64,000 nucleotides of DNA from an uncultured Muribaculaceae bacterium (GCA_910586995.1 CAJUKZ010000009.1:19489-83488), one strand, 5' to 3'. Positions 1 to 9,018 are shown, counted from the first letter of the stretch. The notes: generated by a model not told the origin, from the letters alone. Numbers and translations are program-made.

Positions 1-1
1 G

Positions 2-1915
2 TCGTCGCGCCGCGCTTCGATCGACGCCATGAACGAGATCGCCGGTGCGCTTATATCCATCACCCTTGTGATGATGCTTGTGTTCATCCCTGTGAGCTTC
101 ATGTCGGGAACTTCGGGTGTGTTCTACCGTCAGTTCGGTCTTACTATGGCCATTGCTATTTTCTTCTCTGCTGTGAACGCGCTTACGCTTTCTCCGGCTC
201 TGTGTGCTGTCTTCCTCAAGCCTCACACCGACGAGCATGGCAAGAAGAAGACGTTTGTGCAGCGATTCCACGAAGGCTTCAACACCGGTTATGACCACTT
301 GCTCGGTCGCTACCGCAAGCTTGTGAGCTTCTTTGTGAAGGCCAAGGCTCTGAGCTTCGGTATAGTAGGCGTGTCTATCGCCGTGCTTGTATGGCTTATG
401 AGCACTACGCCTACAGACCTTGTGCCATCGGAGGACACCGGAACGATCTTCGTGATGGTGAACCTGCCTCCTGGTTCGTCGCAGGAGCGTACGGGCGAGG
501 TGCTGCACGAAGTGGATTCTCTGATCTCTACCATACCTGCTGTGGAAGGACGCCAGATGATCAACGGATATTCGTTCATCGCCGGACAGGGTGCTACCTA
601 TGGTACGTTCATCGTGCGATTGAAGCATTGGGACGAGCGTAAGGAAGACCATGAAAGCTCGGATGCTATCATCGGTCAACTGTATGCCCTCACATCGCAG
701 GTCAAGGACGGAACAGTGGTTGTGTTCGCTCCGCCTATGATTACCGGTTACTCAGTGACCAACGGTTTTGAAATCAAGATGCAGGACAAGACCGGTGGAG
801 ACATCAACCAGTTCTTCGCAGTGGTGCAGGGCTTCCTGGCCCAGTTGAACGCCCAGCCTGAGATCCAGATGGCCTACACGACGTTCAACCCCACATTCCC
901 ACAGTATATGCTCGACGTGGATGTGGCCAAGGCAAAGCAGGCCGGAATCTCCCCCACGACCATATTGACTACCCTGCAGGGATATTATGGCGGTATGTAT
1001 GTGTCGAACTTCAACCGTTTCGGTAAGATCTACCGTGTGATGATGCAGGCCAATCCCGAGAGCCGTGTTTCTCCCGAGACACTAAATGCCATCAAGGTGC
1101 GAAACGGCAACGAGATGGCGCCGATCGCCAATTTCGTGAAGCTATCGCGTGTCTATGGCCCTGACCTTCTGAACCGATTCAACATGTTCCAGAGTATATC
1201 GGTCAACGGCCAGCCCGCACCGGGTTATTCTTCCGGTGACGCACTTGCCGCCATTCGCCGCGTAGCAGCCGAGACACTCCCCCAGGGCTACGGCTATGAC
1301 TTCTCCGGTATGACACGCGAACAGGCCGGTTCGTCCGGTTCGGGTACTGCCGTTATCTTCGGTCTGTGTCTGCTGTTCGTCTATCTTCTGCTTTCTGCCC
1401 AGTATGAGAGCTATTCGCTGCCTTGGGCTGTGATCCTGTCGATACCATTCGGTCTTATGGGTTCGTTTATCTTCGCCAAGATGAGCGATATTTCCAATAA
1501 CATCTATCTGCAGATCGCCCTGATCATGCTCATCGGTCTGTTGGCCAAGAATGCGATCCTTATTGTGGAATTCGCGCTCGACCGTCGCAAGACCGGTATG
1601 AGCATCGTGAATGCGGCCATTTCGGGAGCTACCGCGCGTCTGCGTCCTATCCTCATGACCTCGCTCGCCTTGATCATCGGTCTTCTGCCTCTGATGCTGG
1701 CCCACGGTGTAGGTGCTAACGGAAACCGTGCTCTCGGAACAGGTTCGATCGGCGGCATGCTCATCGGCATGGTGCTACAGGTGCTTATCGTGCCTGCGCT
1801 GTTCGTAGTGTTCCAGACCATTCAGGAGCGTATATCGCCTCTGCAGTGGAAGGACACCAACAATGCCGGTATCGAGAGTGAGATCGAGCAGTATTCTGTA
1901 AAAAATCCAAAGTAA
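2..1915 (+). CDS. RND efflux pump inner-membrane permease, C-terminal part
   Basis: This is the C-terminal part (about 637 residues) of an AcrB/MexB-type resistance-nodulation-division transporter, which trades protons for drug or bile-salt export through a periplasmic adaptor and an outer membrane channel. The reading frame is open to the window edge, so the start and the first half are missing; the ATG at 29 is internal. Visible family marks are SFMSGTSGVFYRQFGLTMA near the start, the SPALCAVFLKP segment, and GLLAKNAILIVEF around nt 1534-1575, which holds the conserved proton-relay Lys of the tenth membrane helix. The TM4 acidic pair lies outside the window. The outer membrane factor gene follows after 26 bp, so they form one operon. 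Substrate cannot be read from sequence. Confidence 0.95.
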   Translation, partial: SSRRASIDAMNEIAGALISITLVMMLVFIPVSFMSGTSGVFYRQFGLTMAIAIFFSAVNALTLSPALCAVFLKPHTDEHGKKKTFVQRFHEGFNTGYDHLLGRYRKLVSFFVKAKALSFGIVGVSIAVLVWLMSTTPTDLVPSEDTGTIFVMVNLPPGSSQERTGEVLHEVDSLISTIPAVEGRQMINGYSFIAGQGATYGTFIVRLKHWDERKEDHESSDAIIGQLYALTSQVKDGTVVVFAPPMITGYSVTNGFEIKMQDKTGGDINQFFAVVQGFLAQLNAQPEIQMAYTTFNPTFPQYMLDVDVAKAKQAGISPTTILTTLQGYYGGMYVSNFNRFGKIYRVMMQANPESRVSPETLNAIKVRNGNEMAPIANFVKLSRVYGPDLLNRFNMFQSISVNGQPAPGYSSGDALAAIRRVAAETLPQGYGYDFSGMTREQAGSSGSGTAVIFGLCLLFVYLLLSAQYESYSLPWAVILSIPFGLMGSFIFAKMSDISNNIYLQIALIMLIGLLAKNAILIVEFALDRRKTGMSIVNAAISGATARLRPILMTSLALIIGLLPLMLAHGVGANGNRALGTGSIGGMLIGMVLQVLIVPALFVVFQTIQERISPLQWKDTNNAGIESEIEQYSVKNPK

Positions 1916-1941
1916 TCCCTGCAAAGACATCATAATCATAT

Positions 1942-3318
1942 ATGAATTCCAAAATAATGATAGCAGCAGGTGTTGCAGTTGCCCTCTCGATGGGCAGCTG
2001 CAACATCTACAAAAAATATGAGACGCCTCAGTCGTCGGCACTCACCAAGGAATATGCCGAGGCCAAGGCAACAGAGGTCGATTCAATGGCTTTCGGAAAT
2101 CTCGGATGGGAGGAGGTCTTCACCGATCCGGTGCTCGCCGGCCTTATCCGTCAGGCGCTTGACAACAATGTGAACCTGCGCAACGCCCAGCTTAATGTCG
2201 AGATTGCCAACGCGCAACTCCGCGGTGCGCGTCTGAGCTACCTGCCTTCGTTGGTGTTCGCGCCTAATGGCGCCGGTGTTTCGTACCAGAAGTCGGCTCT
2301 TTCGTGGACTTACCAACTGCCGTTGCAGCTGAGTTGGGAAATCGACATCTTCGGTAAGCTTCTCAATACCAAGCGCTCGGCTCAGGCCGCTGTGCTTCAG
2401 AGCAAGGCTTACGCGCAGGCAGTGCGATCGCAGATCATATGCGGTGTGGCCAATACCTACTATGCAATGTCGTCGCTTGAAGCGCAACTTGATCTTATGA
2501 CCACCACCTCGAAGCTGTGGCATGAGACCGTTGATGTGATGGCCGACCTCAAGGAAGCCGGTCGACTCACAGAAGCGGCTGTGGTACAGAGCCGTGCCAA
2601 CTATTACAGTATCATGGCCTCGATCACAGACATCCGTACGTCGCTCGATGAGTTGAACAACACTATGTCGCTGCTGCTCAACGTAGCACCACGCACGTGG
2701 GAGATTCCTTCGACAGTGACACTCGAGGCTCCTGCTATAGTGCGCGACGGTGTGCCTATGCGCGAACTTGCCGCACGTCCTGATGTGGCGGCAGCCGAGC
2801 AGAGTCTGGCCGTGGCCTACTATGCTACCAATTCGGCCCGCGCGTCGTTCTATCCCGGACTGAATATCACTGCGGCGGGAGGTTTCACCAATCTGCTCGG
2901 TTCGGCAGTGCTCAACCCCGGCGACTGGTTCCTTCAGCTTGCAGGGTCGCTGACAGCACCACTTTTCATGCGTGGCCAGAATATAGCCCGCCTCCAGGCC
3001 GCCAAGGCACAGCAGCGTCAGGCACTCAATAATTTCGAGTATGCCATTCTCAATGCTGCGGCTGAGGTTAGCGATGCCCTCACAGTGTACGAGAATTCGT
3101 CGGAGAAGGCAGGATATGTCGACATTCAGGTCGATAATCTTGAGAAGTCTGTCGAATACACTACCGAACTTCTGAAATTCAATGGAAGCACTACATACCT
3201 TGAAGTGCTTACAGCCCAGCAGTCTCTCCTTCAGGCACAGATACAGCAGATCAGCACACGCCTTTCGCGCGCTCAGTCTGTGATCTCGCTCTACCAGTCG
3301 CTCGGAGGCGGACGATAA
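1942..3318 (+). CDS. Outer membrane efflux lipoprotein, NodT/OprM-type (TolC superfamily)
   Basis: The 458-residue product is a TolC-like outer membrane channel that completes the tripartite RND pump encoded just upstream. It begins with a lipoprotein signal (SMGSC, lipidated Cys20). The paired outer-membrane-efflux repeats are visible, including ARPDVAAAEQSLAVAYYATN in the second half and a C-terminal long helix rich in Gln and Ala. Length fits the NodT family. It is transcribed with the permease, and an LpxA-like gene follows after 19 bp. I chose the ATG at 1942 because it gives the signal peptide directly. Confidence 0.94.
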   Translation: MNSKIMIAAGVAVALSMGSCNIYKKYETPQSSALTKEYAEAKATEVDSMAFGNLGWEEVFTDPVLAGLIRQALDNNVNLRNAQLNVEIANAQLRGARLSYLPSLVFAPNGAGVSYQKSALSWTYQLPLQLSWEIDIFGKLLNTKRSAQAAVLQSKAYAQAVRSQIICGVANTYYAMSSLEAQLDLMTTTSKLWHETVDVMADLKEAGRLTEAAVVQSRANYYSIMASITDIRTSLDELNNTMSLLLNVAPRTWEIPSTVTLEAPAIVRDGVPMRELAARPDVAAAEQSLAVAYYATNSARASFYPGLNITAAGGFTNLLGSAVLNPGDWFLQLAGSLTAPLFMRGQNIARLQAAKAQQRQALNNFEYAILNAAAEVSDALTVYENSSEKAGYVDIQVDNLEKSVEYTTELLKFNGSTTYLEVLTAQQSLLQAQIQQISTRLSRAQSVISLYQSLGGGR

Positions 3319-3337
3319 TACTTTAAATCTTACCATT

Positions 3338-4126
3338 ATGATAAGTCCATTATCCCATGTCGACCCCTCTGCCAAGATTGGCAAGGATGTCACAATCCAT
3401 CCGTTCGCATACATTGACGCTGACGTAGAGATCGGCGATGGCTGCGAGATCAAGCCATACGCCAGCATCTTGTCCGGCACACGTATGGGGCGCAACAACA
3501 AAGTGTATCAGGGCGCAATCATCGGAGCAGATCCTCAGGACTTCCGTTGGAAAGGCGAGAAGACCTACTGCTATATCGGAGACAACAATGTGATACGCGA
3601 GAATGTGATCATAAACCGCGGTATCAGTACTGCAGGCGGAACACGCATAGGCGATGGCTGCTTTGTATTTGCCGAGACTCATATCGGACATGATTCACAT
3701 ATCGTGGGGCGTTGTGTCCTTGGCAACGGTGTCAAGATCGCCGGTAACGTGATTGTGGACGAATGCACTATACTCTCGTCGGCAGCGATACTCCACGAGG
3801 GTGCTCATGTAGGCACATGGTGCATGGTCAAGGGTGGATGCCGTATCTCCGGCAACGTGCCTCCTTATGTGATTGTGGCCCACAATCCTGTGGCCTACTA
3901 TGGAGTCAATGCCACAGTTATGCGCCACGACGGGGATTTCTCGGAGAGCGACATCGACGATGCAGCCAAGGCATACCGTCATATCTACCAGTGCTCGACA
4001 AGTGTTTTCAATGCCCTACGCCGTATAGAGGAGGATATTCCGGATACGCCGCTTCGCCGCACTATCGTGGACTTTATACGCGGATGCGATCTCAAGCTTT
4101 GCGCTCTTCCTCAGATGCTTGACTGA
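3338..4126 (+). CDS. LpxA-like acyl-ACP--UDP-GlcNAc O-acyltransferase, divergent
   Basis: This 262-residue left-handed beta-helix protein resembles LpxA, the first enzyme of lipid A synthesis, which moves a hydroxyacyl chain from ACP to the 3-OH of UDP-GlcNAc. Hexapeptide repeats run from residue 5 to about 175. The catalytic region is recognisable as THIGHDSH (His115 and His118, matching E. coli His122/His125), and PPYVIVAHNPVAYYGVN marks the end of the helix. The usual AVHQF turn reads ILHEG here and the PQDLKF region reads PQDFRW, so this looks more like a divergent paralog than the housekeeping copy that normally follows lpxC-fabZ. It sits at the end of an efflux operon. The acyl chain or sugar used may differ from standard LpxA; that part is inference. 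Confidence 0.8.
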   Translation: MISPLSHVDPSAKIGKDVTIHPFAYIDADVEIGDGCEIKPYASILSGTRMGRNNKVYQGAIIGADPQDFRWKGEKTYCYIGDNNVIRENVIINRGISTAGGTRIGDGCFVFAETHIGHDSHIVGRCVLGNGVKIAGNVIVDECTILSSAAILHEGAHVGTWCMVKGGCRISGNVPPYVIVAHNPVAYYGVNATVMRHDGDFSESDIDDAAKAYRHIYQCSTSVFNALRRIEEDIPDTPLRRTIVDFIRGCDLKLCALPQMLD

Positions 4127-4145
4127 TTGATAATAAGTAAAAATG

Positions 4146-4205
4146 CCGCGGCAGACACAACTTCACCCCTGATAGGGTCTGAAGTGTGTCTGCCGCGGTT
4201 GTATT
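4146..4205. terminator. Bidirectional terminator between lpxA-like gene and yqgE
   Basis: A long inverted repeat lies between two convergent genes. The left arm is 4146-4164 and the right arm 4181-4198, with a one-base bulge and a further CCCT/AGGG pairing inside the loop. The plus side runs into TTGTATTTTTG, so it can end both the efflux/lpxA-like transcript and the yqgE transcript. Confidence 0.85.
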
Positions 4206-4220
4206 TTTGTACAGGTATGA

Positions 4221-4838
4221 TCAGTTGCTTTGGAGATTCTGGGGATAGTAGAGCCAGTTGCGGTAGCGTGGTCCCATTGTGGCCAATATCTTGTGCCAAT
4301 AGGCATCGTCAGATCCGGTGATCACATCGTCGGGGCGTACGGCAATGTCTGCCACGGCCCATGAGCCTTTTTCAAGTTCGTCTTCAAGCTGTCCGCAACT
4401 CCATCCGGCATATCCGATTATGAATCGGATCTTGCCTTCTGTAGGATAGCCCGAATTGATATAGCCAAGCACGTCTTCGAAGCTTCCGCCTGCATAGAGG
4501 CCGGGAGCGAATTCGTCGCATGAACTGATGATGTCAGGACCGAGAGTGTGGATGTAGAACAATCTGTCGTTGGCCACAGGGCCTCCGAGATATACAGGAA
4601 TGGACTCGGTGTGGCTGTTGCGCTCGACGCATGGCAGGATGTCGGGCATATGGTAGGCCGTAAGGTTGTTCAAGACCATGCCAAGCGCACCTTCGCGGGG
4701 TGAGAATTCCACAAGGGCCACTACGGAGTGGTTGAAATAAGTTTCGTCCAGGAATGGCTCGGACACAAGCAGAGCACCTGCAAATGGGGCACGCTTTATA
4801 GTGTCGATGTTGAATATGTCGGTTCTGATGCGTTTCAT
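4221..4838 (-). CDS. YqgE/AlgH family protein
   Basis: A 205-residue member of the YqgE/AlgH family (UPF0301), conserved cytosolic proteins of uncertain function. Family hallmarks are GALLVSEPFL near the N-terminus, REGALGMVLNN, VYLGGPVANDRLFYIH and a C-terminal GYAGWSCGQLEDELEKGSW. I placed the start at the ATG at 4838 rather than the longer frame beginning at 4880, because MKRIRTDIFNI aligns with the N-terminus usual for the family and a purine-rich AAGGACAAGGG precedes it. It stands alone on the minus strand and ends at a shared terminator. Confidence 0.9.
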   Translation of the reverse strand: MKRIRTDIFNIDTIKRAPFAGALLVSEPFLDETYFNHSVVALVEFSPREGALGMVLNNLTAYHMPDILPCVERNSHTESIPVYLGGPVANDRLFYIHTLGPDIISSCDEFAPGLYAGGSFEDVLGYINSGYPTEGKIRFIIGYAGWSCGQLEDELEKGSWAVADIAVRPDDVITGSDDAYWHKILATMGPRYRNWLYYPQNLQSN

Positions 4839-4913
4839 GATCCCTTGTCCTTTGGTTGGTTTGACATCGTTTTGTAACACTTCTCTGTTTATATAACAAA
4901 GCTCGGGGCTAAT

Positions 4914-4944
4914 TTGTTATTGAGTGTAATAATTACTATCTTTG
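4914..4944 (+). promoter_or_regulatory. Bacteroidetes-type promoter of the ThiE-like/IspE operon
   Basis: TTTG at 4914-4917, a 19-bp spacer and TATCTTTG at 4937-4944 match the Bacteroidetes primary sigma factor consensus exactly. The implied transcription start near 4951 leaves a leader of about 160 nt before the ThiE-like gene. I saw no TPP riboswitch core in that leader. Confidence 0.75.
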
Positions 4945-5109
4945 CTGAATAGAGGCAGGAGCTTTGCGTCACTTTCTGTCCGTCGTGTGCGGATGGTCTG
5001 CCGCGGGTGTCTGCCGGTCCGTAAGGTTGTTTATTCAATCTCTAAAAGTACGTATAATTTTTAAGACGGGCATTATAAAGTGTCCGCGTTATAAATAAAA
5101 GAAATAGAT

Positions 5110-5703
5110 ATGTTGCAATTTATCTGCGGACAAAGCGACCGCTATTCTCAGTCCGAGCTTGCCCAGATGGCTATCGAGGGAGGCTGTGTGTGGATACAAC
5201 TCCGCATGCCGCAGGATGCCGATGCCGGTTATCTTCGTGATACAGGGGCCGATCTTGTGGCCATGTGTCGCGACGCGTCAGCATTTCTGATATTTGAGGA
5301 TATGCCGGAGCAGGCGCGCGAGATGGGAGTACACGGTGTGCATATCACCCGTGGCGGCCTGGCCCGTGCGGTTGAGACCCGCGAGTTGCTTGGTCCTGAG
5401 GCTGTGGTCGGAGTAGAGCTTGCCACACTTGCCGATATTGATGCTGCGCAGCGGGCCGACATAGACTATGTGTCGCTTCCGGCTTCTATGGAGGTTGAGC
5501 GTTGCGCCGAACTTATAGCGGCTGCACGTGCAGCCGGACTGACCATACCGGTTGTAGCTACCGGCGATATTTATCCTGAAGACGTGGAAGTGTTGCTTAC
5601 GGCAGGATTCAGTGGTATCGCTGTGGGTAAGGCGATATCGGAAAGTAATGATCCCGTGTCTGCGACAGAGGAATTTCTTACGCTGCTCGGCAGAGCGGAC
5701 TGA
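5110..5703 (+). CDS. ThiE-like TIM-barrel protein (thiamine phosphate synthase homolog, atypical)
   Basis: The 197-residue product has the layout of thiamine phosphate synthase: GGCVWIQLRMPQD near residue 25, a GVHGVHITRGGLA strand, and a C-terminal IPVVATGDIYPEDVEVLL...GFSGIAVGKAI phosphate-binding end. However, the DDRVDLA segment reads EDMPEQA and the G-P-x-F-x-T-x-T-K stretch is replaced by YVSLPASMEVER, so residues that bind the diphosphate substrate appear to be lost. No other thiamine genes are nearby; it is first in an operon with a membrane protein, NfeD and ispE. It is either a degenerate ThiE or a related TIM-barrel enzyme (TenI-like) with a changed substrate. Confidence 0.7.
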   Translation: MLQFICGQSDRYSQSELAQMAIEGGCVWIQLRMPQDADAGYLRDTGADLVAMCRDASAFLIFEDMPEQAREMGVHGVHITRGGLARAVETRELLGPEAVVGVELATLADIDAAQRADIDYVSLPASMEVERCAELIAAARAAGLTIPVVATGDIYPEDVEVLLTAGFSGIAVGKAISESNDPVSATEEFLTLLGRAD

Positions 5704-5708
5704 CGAGC

Positions 5709-6827
5709 ATGCGGCCTAAGTCACGAATCTTGCCTGTGCTTCTGCGTGTGGCGCTCCCTGTGGCCATTGGCGCTGTAGTGTTCATATGGCTTTTCCATGA
5801 CGACTTCACTCCGGAGACATGGAATGCCGTGGCATGGACACCGTGGTCGGTGATGGCTGTGGCACTTGCGTGGCTTGCTATGGCAGGGCGCGATTTCGGG
5901 CTAACGTGGCGTTTCCGAACTCTGTCGGGAAAAGATCTCACCTGGCGCGATGCACTGAGGGTGGACATGATGTGTGAGTTCACATCGGCAGTTACACCTA
6001 CAGCCGTGGGCGGAAGCGCTATGGGCATTGTATACCTGAATCATGAGGGCATGGACATGGGCCGGGCGGCCACGGTCACAATGACGGCTCTGTTTCTCGA
6101 CGAACTGTTTTTTGTAGTAGTATGTCCGCTCATATGTCTGCTGATGCCTCAGGAGGCATTGTTCGGTGCGGAGCAGGGTGGTTTCGGAGAGGGAATACGC
6201 ATAGCATTCTGGATCGTATATGCCGGTCTGGTGGTGTGGACTGCGCTTCTTTTCGCCGGAATATTCCTTAGTCCCGGGAGTGTGCGCAGGTTGTTGCTGT
6301 GGATCGCAGGATTGCGGATCTTTCGCCGTTGGTATACAGCCACGGACCGCATGACGGCCAATATGGTGTCTGCCTCCAAGGATCTGCGAGGGCGTCCGGC
6401 GGTGTGGTGGATCAGGGTTTTCGGGGCTACGGCAGTGTCGTGGTGCTCGCGTTTCTTGGTTGTCAACGCCTTGGTGTGGGGATTTGCCCCCGAAGCGCCG
6501 CAACTGACGGTTTTCTGCCGCCAGTTTGTGATCTGGGTAGTGCTTATCGTAAGTCCCACACCAGGTGGTAGCGGACTCGGCGAATGGATCTTCACAGAAT
6601 ACTACAGCGACGTGGTCGGATCGGCCGGCGTGGCGCTTGTGCTTGCCTTGCTGTGGCGTGTGGTGAGCTATTATATATATCTGATTCTCGGTCTGGCGGT
6701 GCTCCCGTCGTTCCTGACACCGAGGAAACAAAAATTGAAAACCATTCATTCTTCATATCATGACAATCAAACGACTGCTGACAACTCTTGTCCTCGCCCT
6801 GACTCTGGCTCAAGGCATGCTGGCTGA
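5709..6827 (+). CDS. Lysylphosphatidylglycerol-synthase-type membrane protein (UPF0104/YbhN family)
   Basis: A 372-residue polytopic membrane protein of the UPF0104/YbhN family, related to the flippase-like transmembrane half of MprF. It has about eight hydrophobic segments. Family-type stretches are the EFTSAVTPTAVGGSAMG loop near residue 90 and SPTPGGSGLGEWIF near residue 285, where the conserved P-G-G-x-G motif sits. No soluble aminoacyl-transfer domain follows, so lipid transport or remodelling is more likely than lysine transfer. It begins 5 bp after the ThiE-like gene, and its last 68 bp overlap nfeD in another frame; the overlapped tail is hydrophilic and probably not conserved. Confidence 0.85.
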   Translation: MRPKSRILPVLLRVALPVAIGAVVFIWLFHDDFTPETWNAVAWTPWSVMAVALAWLAMAGRDFGLTWRFRTLSGKDLTWRDALRVDMMCEFTSAVTPTAVGGSAMGIVYLNHEGMDMGRAATVTMTALFLDELFFVVVCPLICLLMPQEALFGAEQGGFGEGIRIAFWIVYAGLVVWTALLFAGIFLSPGSVRRLLLWIAGLRIFRRWYTATDRMTANMVSASKDLRGRPAVWWIRVFGATAVSWCSRFLVVNALVWGFAPEAPQLTVFCRQFVIWVVLIVSPTPGGSGLGEWIFTEYYSDVVGSAGVALVLALLWRVVSYYIYLILGLAVLPSFLTPRKQKLKTIHSSYHDNQTTADNSCPRPDSGSRHAG

Positions 6828-8121
6828 AAGGCTTGTCTACGTGTTGCCGTTAGGCGAGGAGATCGGCCCTCTGACGTGGTTTTATACCCGCGACGCCATA
6901 AAGGAGGCTAAACAGATGCGGGCCGACCTGCTTGTGGTGCATCTGAATACATACGGAGGCGCTCTTGTCGACGCTGACTCGATACGTACGGCATTGTTGC
7001 GTTGCGAGATACCGACAGTGGCATACGTGGATCATAATGCCGCTTCGGCCGGTGCGCTCATAGCTCTGGCTTGTGATTCGGTGTATATGTCGCCCGGCGC
7101 GAGTATGGGCGCGGCTACGGTGGTCGATGGCTCCGGAGAGGCACTCCCCGACAAATACCAGAGCTACATGCGTTCGCTGATGCGGTCTACAGCTGAGGCT
7201 CACGGACGCTATTGGAGCGAGGCGGATTCGGCGTTGCTTTGGCGTCGGGATCCGCTCGTGGCTGAGGCTATGGTAGACCCGCGAGTGATTGTTCCCGGAC
7301 TGATTGACAGTACGAAGGTACTTACGTTCACACCGGAGGAAGCTCAGGCATGGGGCTATAGCGACGGCGTGGCAGTGTCTATGCAGCAGATGCTTGATCA
7401 GTTGGGTCATTCAAAGTCGGACATGGCGCGTTATACCCCCACATTGACTAACAAGATACTGGGTTTCCTGAGCAGCATGGCTGTGCAGGGTGTGCTTATA
7501 ATGCTTATAATAGGCGGCATAGTGATGGAGCTTAAAACTCCCGGACTTGGGTTGCCGGCGGCTACGGCACTCATAGCCGCCGTACTGTATTTCCTGCCCA
7601 TGTGTGTCACCGGAGTGGTGTCAGGCTGGGTGTTGCTGATGTTTATTGCCGGCCTGGTATGTCTGGCAATGGAAGTCTTCGTGATTCCAGGTTTCGGAGT
7701 GGCCGGTATAGCCGGTATAATCGGAATTGCCGGTTCGATAATAATAGCGCTTGTGCAGAAAGAATCCATAATGGATGTCACTATCGGCGATGTGGCCTAT
7801 GCCTGCATGCTGTTCCTCGTGTCGCTGGGCGGAGCGCTGTTGCTGATATGGTATCTGTCGTCGAAATACGGGCCGCGCTTCGTGAGGCGCACCATCGAGC
7901 TTGAGCGTGCGCAGTATGTCCGCGACGGCTATGTGGGAGTCGATATGACGCCTGCGGCCAAGGTTGGCTGCAAGGCGGTGACTGTTACCGACATGCGTCC
8001 GTCGGGCAAGATAGCCATAGGAGATGATACCTACGACGCCGTGGCCATCGACGGCTATGTGGATGCCGGTACGGAAGTGTCAGTTGTCAAATACGAAAAC
8101 TCGCAGTTGTACGTGAAATGA
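6760..8121 (+). CDS. NfeD family membrane-bound serine protease (ClpP-class)
   Basis: The 453-residue protein combines a signal peptide (residues 1-22), a periplasmic ClpP/crotonase-fold serine protease domain, a block of membrane helices (about 235-360) and a C-terminal NfeD OB-fold. The catalytic Ser is Ser96 in HNAASAGALI, and Lys132 in DKYQSYMRSL is the likely general base, as in the Ser-Lys dyad of archaeal 1510-N. Relatives cleave stomatin-like partners and act in membrane quality control; no stomatin gene is visible here. The start at 6760 gives a clean signal peptide although it lies inside the preceding gene. It overlaps ispE by ATGA. Confidence 0.93.
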   Translation: MTIKRLLTTLVLALTLAQGMLAERLVYVLPLGEEIGPLTWFYTRDAIKEAKQMRADLLVVHLNTYGGALVDADSIRTALLRCEIPTVAYVDHNAASAGALIALACDSVYMSPGASMGAATVVDGSGEALPDKYQSYMRSLMRSTAEAHGRYWSEADSALLWRRDPLVAEAMVDPRVIVPGLIDSTKVLTFTPEEAQAWGYSDGVAVSMQQMLDQLGHSKSDMARYTPTLTNKILGFLSSMAVQGVLIMLIIGGIVMELKTPGLGLPAATALIAAVLYFLPMCVTGVVSGWVLLMFIAGLVCLAMEVFVIPGFGVAGIAGIIGIAGSIIIALVQKESIMDVTIGDVAYACMLFLVSLGGALLLIWYLSSKYGPRFVRRTIELERAQYVRDGYVGVDMTPAAKVGCKAVTVTDMRPSGKIAIGDDTYDAVAIDGYVDAGTEVSVVKYENSQLYVK

Positions 8122-8978
8122 TCCTGTTTCCTAACGCCAAGATAAATTTGGGCCTCGACATTCTGAGCCGCAGGCCCGACGGCTACCATGAGGTAGCTAC
8201 AGTGATGTATCCTCTGCCGTGGTGCGATGTACTCGAGATAGTGCCATCAAGCGGTAGCGATGCTACGCTTACCGTAAGCGGACGTAGTGTCGGCTGTCCG
8301 GTAGAGAAAAATCTGGTTATGAAAGCATACCGCGCATTGCAGGAAGCAGTACCCGGACTTCCTGCCGCTGATATCTACCTGCGCAAGATCGTGCCTGATG
8401 GGGCCGGTCTTGGCGGAGGCTCGTCCGATGCAGCTTTCACGCTGCGTGGGCTGAACGATCTGTTTGCTCTCGGGCTTGACGATGCTTTTCTTGCGTCGGT
8501 GGCTTCATCGCTTGGTGCAGATTGTCCGTTCTTCATCTACAACAGGCCTATGCTCTGCACAGGTATAGGGACAGAGCTTGAGCCAGTCGATGTGCCTTGT
8601 GTGGCCGGTATGACAGTCGGGGTTGTAAAGCCTGCGGTATCAGTGCCGACACGGGATGCCTATGCGGGAGTATGTCCGCAGATCCCGGAAGTGGCATTGG
8701 CTGATGTAATAGCTGATTTTCCGTATGGTGATTCAGCCCGAAGGGTGTGCAATGCATTCGAACATAGTGTGTTGGAGGCCTATCCGGCAATCGCATGTGT
8801 CAAGGATACATTCCTGAACGATGCCCGTCTGCCAAGACCTGTGTATGTATCGATGTCGGGAAGTGGTTCGGCTGTCTATGCCCTGTATTCGCCCGGTAGC
8901 TGTTCCGCTGACAAATTGTCAGCAGCCATGCAGGAGGTCTTTCCGGACTGTGATGTGTTCAGTTCGGTAATGGCCTGA
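8118..8978 (+). CDS. ispE: 4-diphosphocytidyl-2-C-methyl-D-erythritol kinase
   Basis: IspE (286 residues) is the GHMP kinase of the MEP isoprenoid pathway, phosphorylating CDP-methylerythritol with ATP in the cytosol. Visible marks are NAKINLGLDIL at the N-terminus with the substrate-binding Lys8, the ATP-binding glycine-rich loop PDGAGLGGGSSDAA (residues 93-106), SLGADCPFF with the catalytic Asp135, and the C-terminal MSGSGSAVYAL GHMP motif. Length is normal for the family. It is translationally coupled to nfeD by a 4-bp overlap and is the last gene of the operon, with a hairpin 40 bp downstream. Confidence 0.97.
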   Translation: MILFPNAKINLGLDILSRRPDGYHEVATVMYPLPWCDVLEIVPSSGSDATLTVSGRSVGCPVEKNLVMKAYRALQEAVPGLPAADIYLRKIVPDGAGLGGGSSDAAFTLRGLNDLFALGLDDAFLASVASSLGADCPFFIYNRPMLCTGIGTELEPVDVPCVAGMTVGVVKPAVSVPTRDAYAGVCPQIPEVALADVIADFPYGDSARRVCNAFEHSVLEAYPAIACVKDTFLNDARLPRPVYVSMSGSGSAVYALYSPGSCSADKLSAAMQEVFPDCDVFSSVMA

Positions 8979-9018
8979 GCAAACGTTTCGGTGCGAAAGT
9001 TGTTATATAATGTGATGA

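Noticed and set aside
2083..3501. 472-codon minus-strand open frame opposite the outer membrane efflux gene
   Set aside because: It is antisense to a clear NodT-family gene, its translation has no family features and it is rich in His, Arg and Cys, as shadow frames in this genome are.
4945..5109. TPP riboswitch in the leader of the ThiE-like gene
   Set aside because: The conserved CUGAGA and the downstream ACC-x-GA-CUGAU elements of the thi-box are not present.
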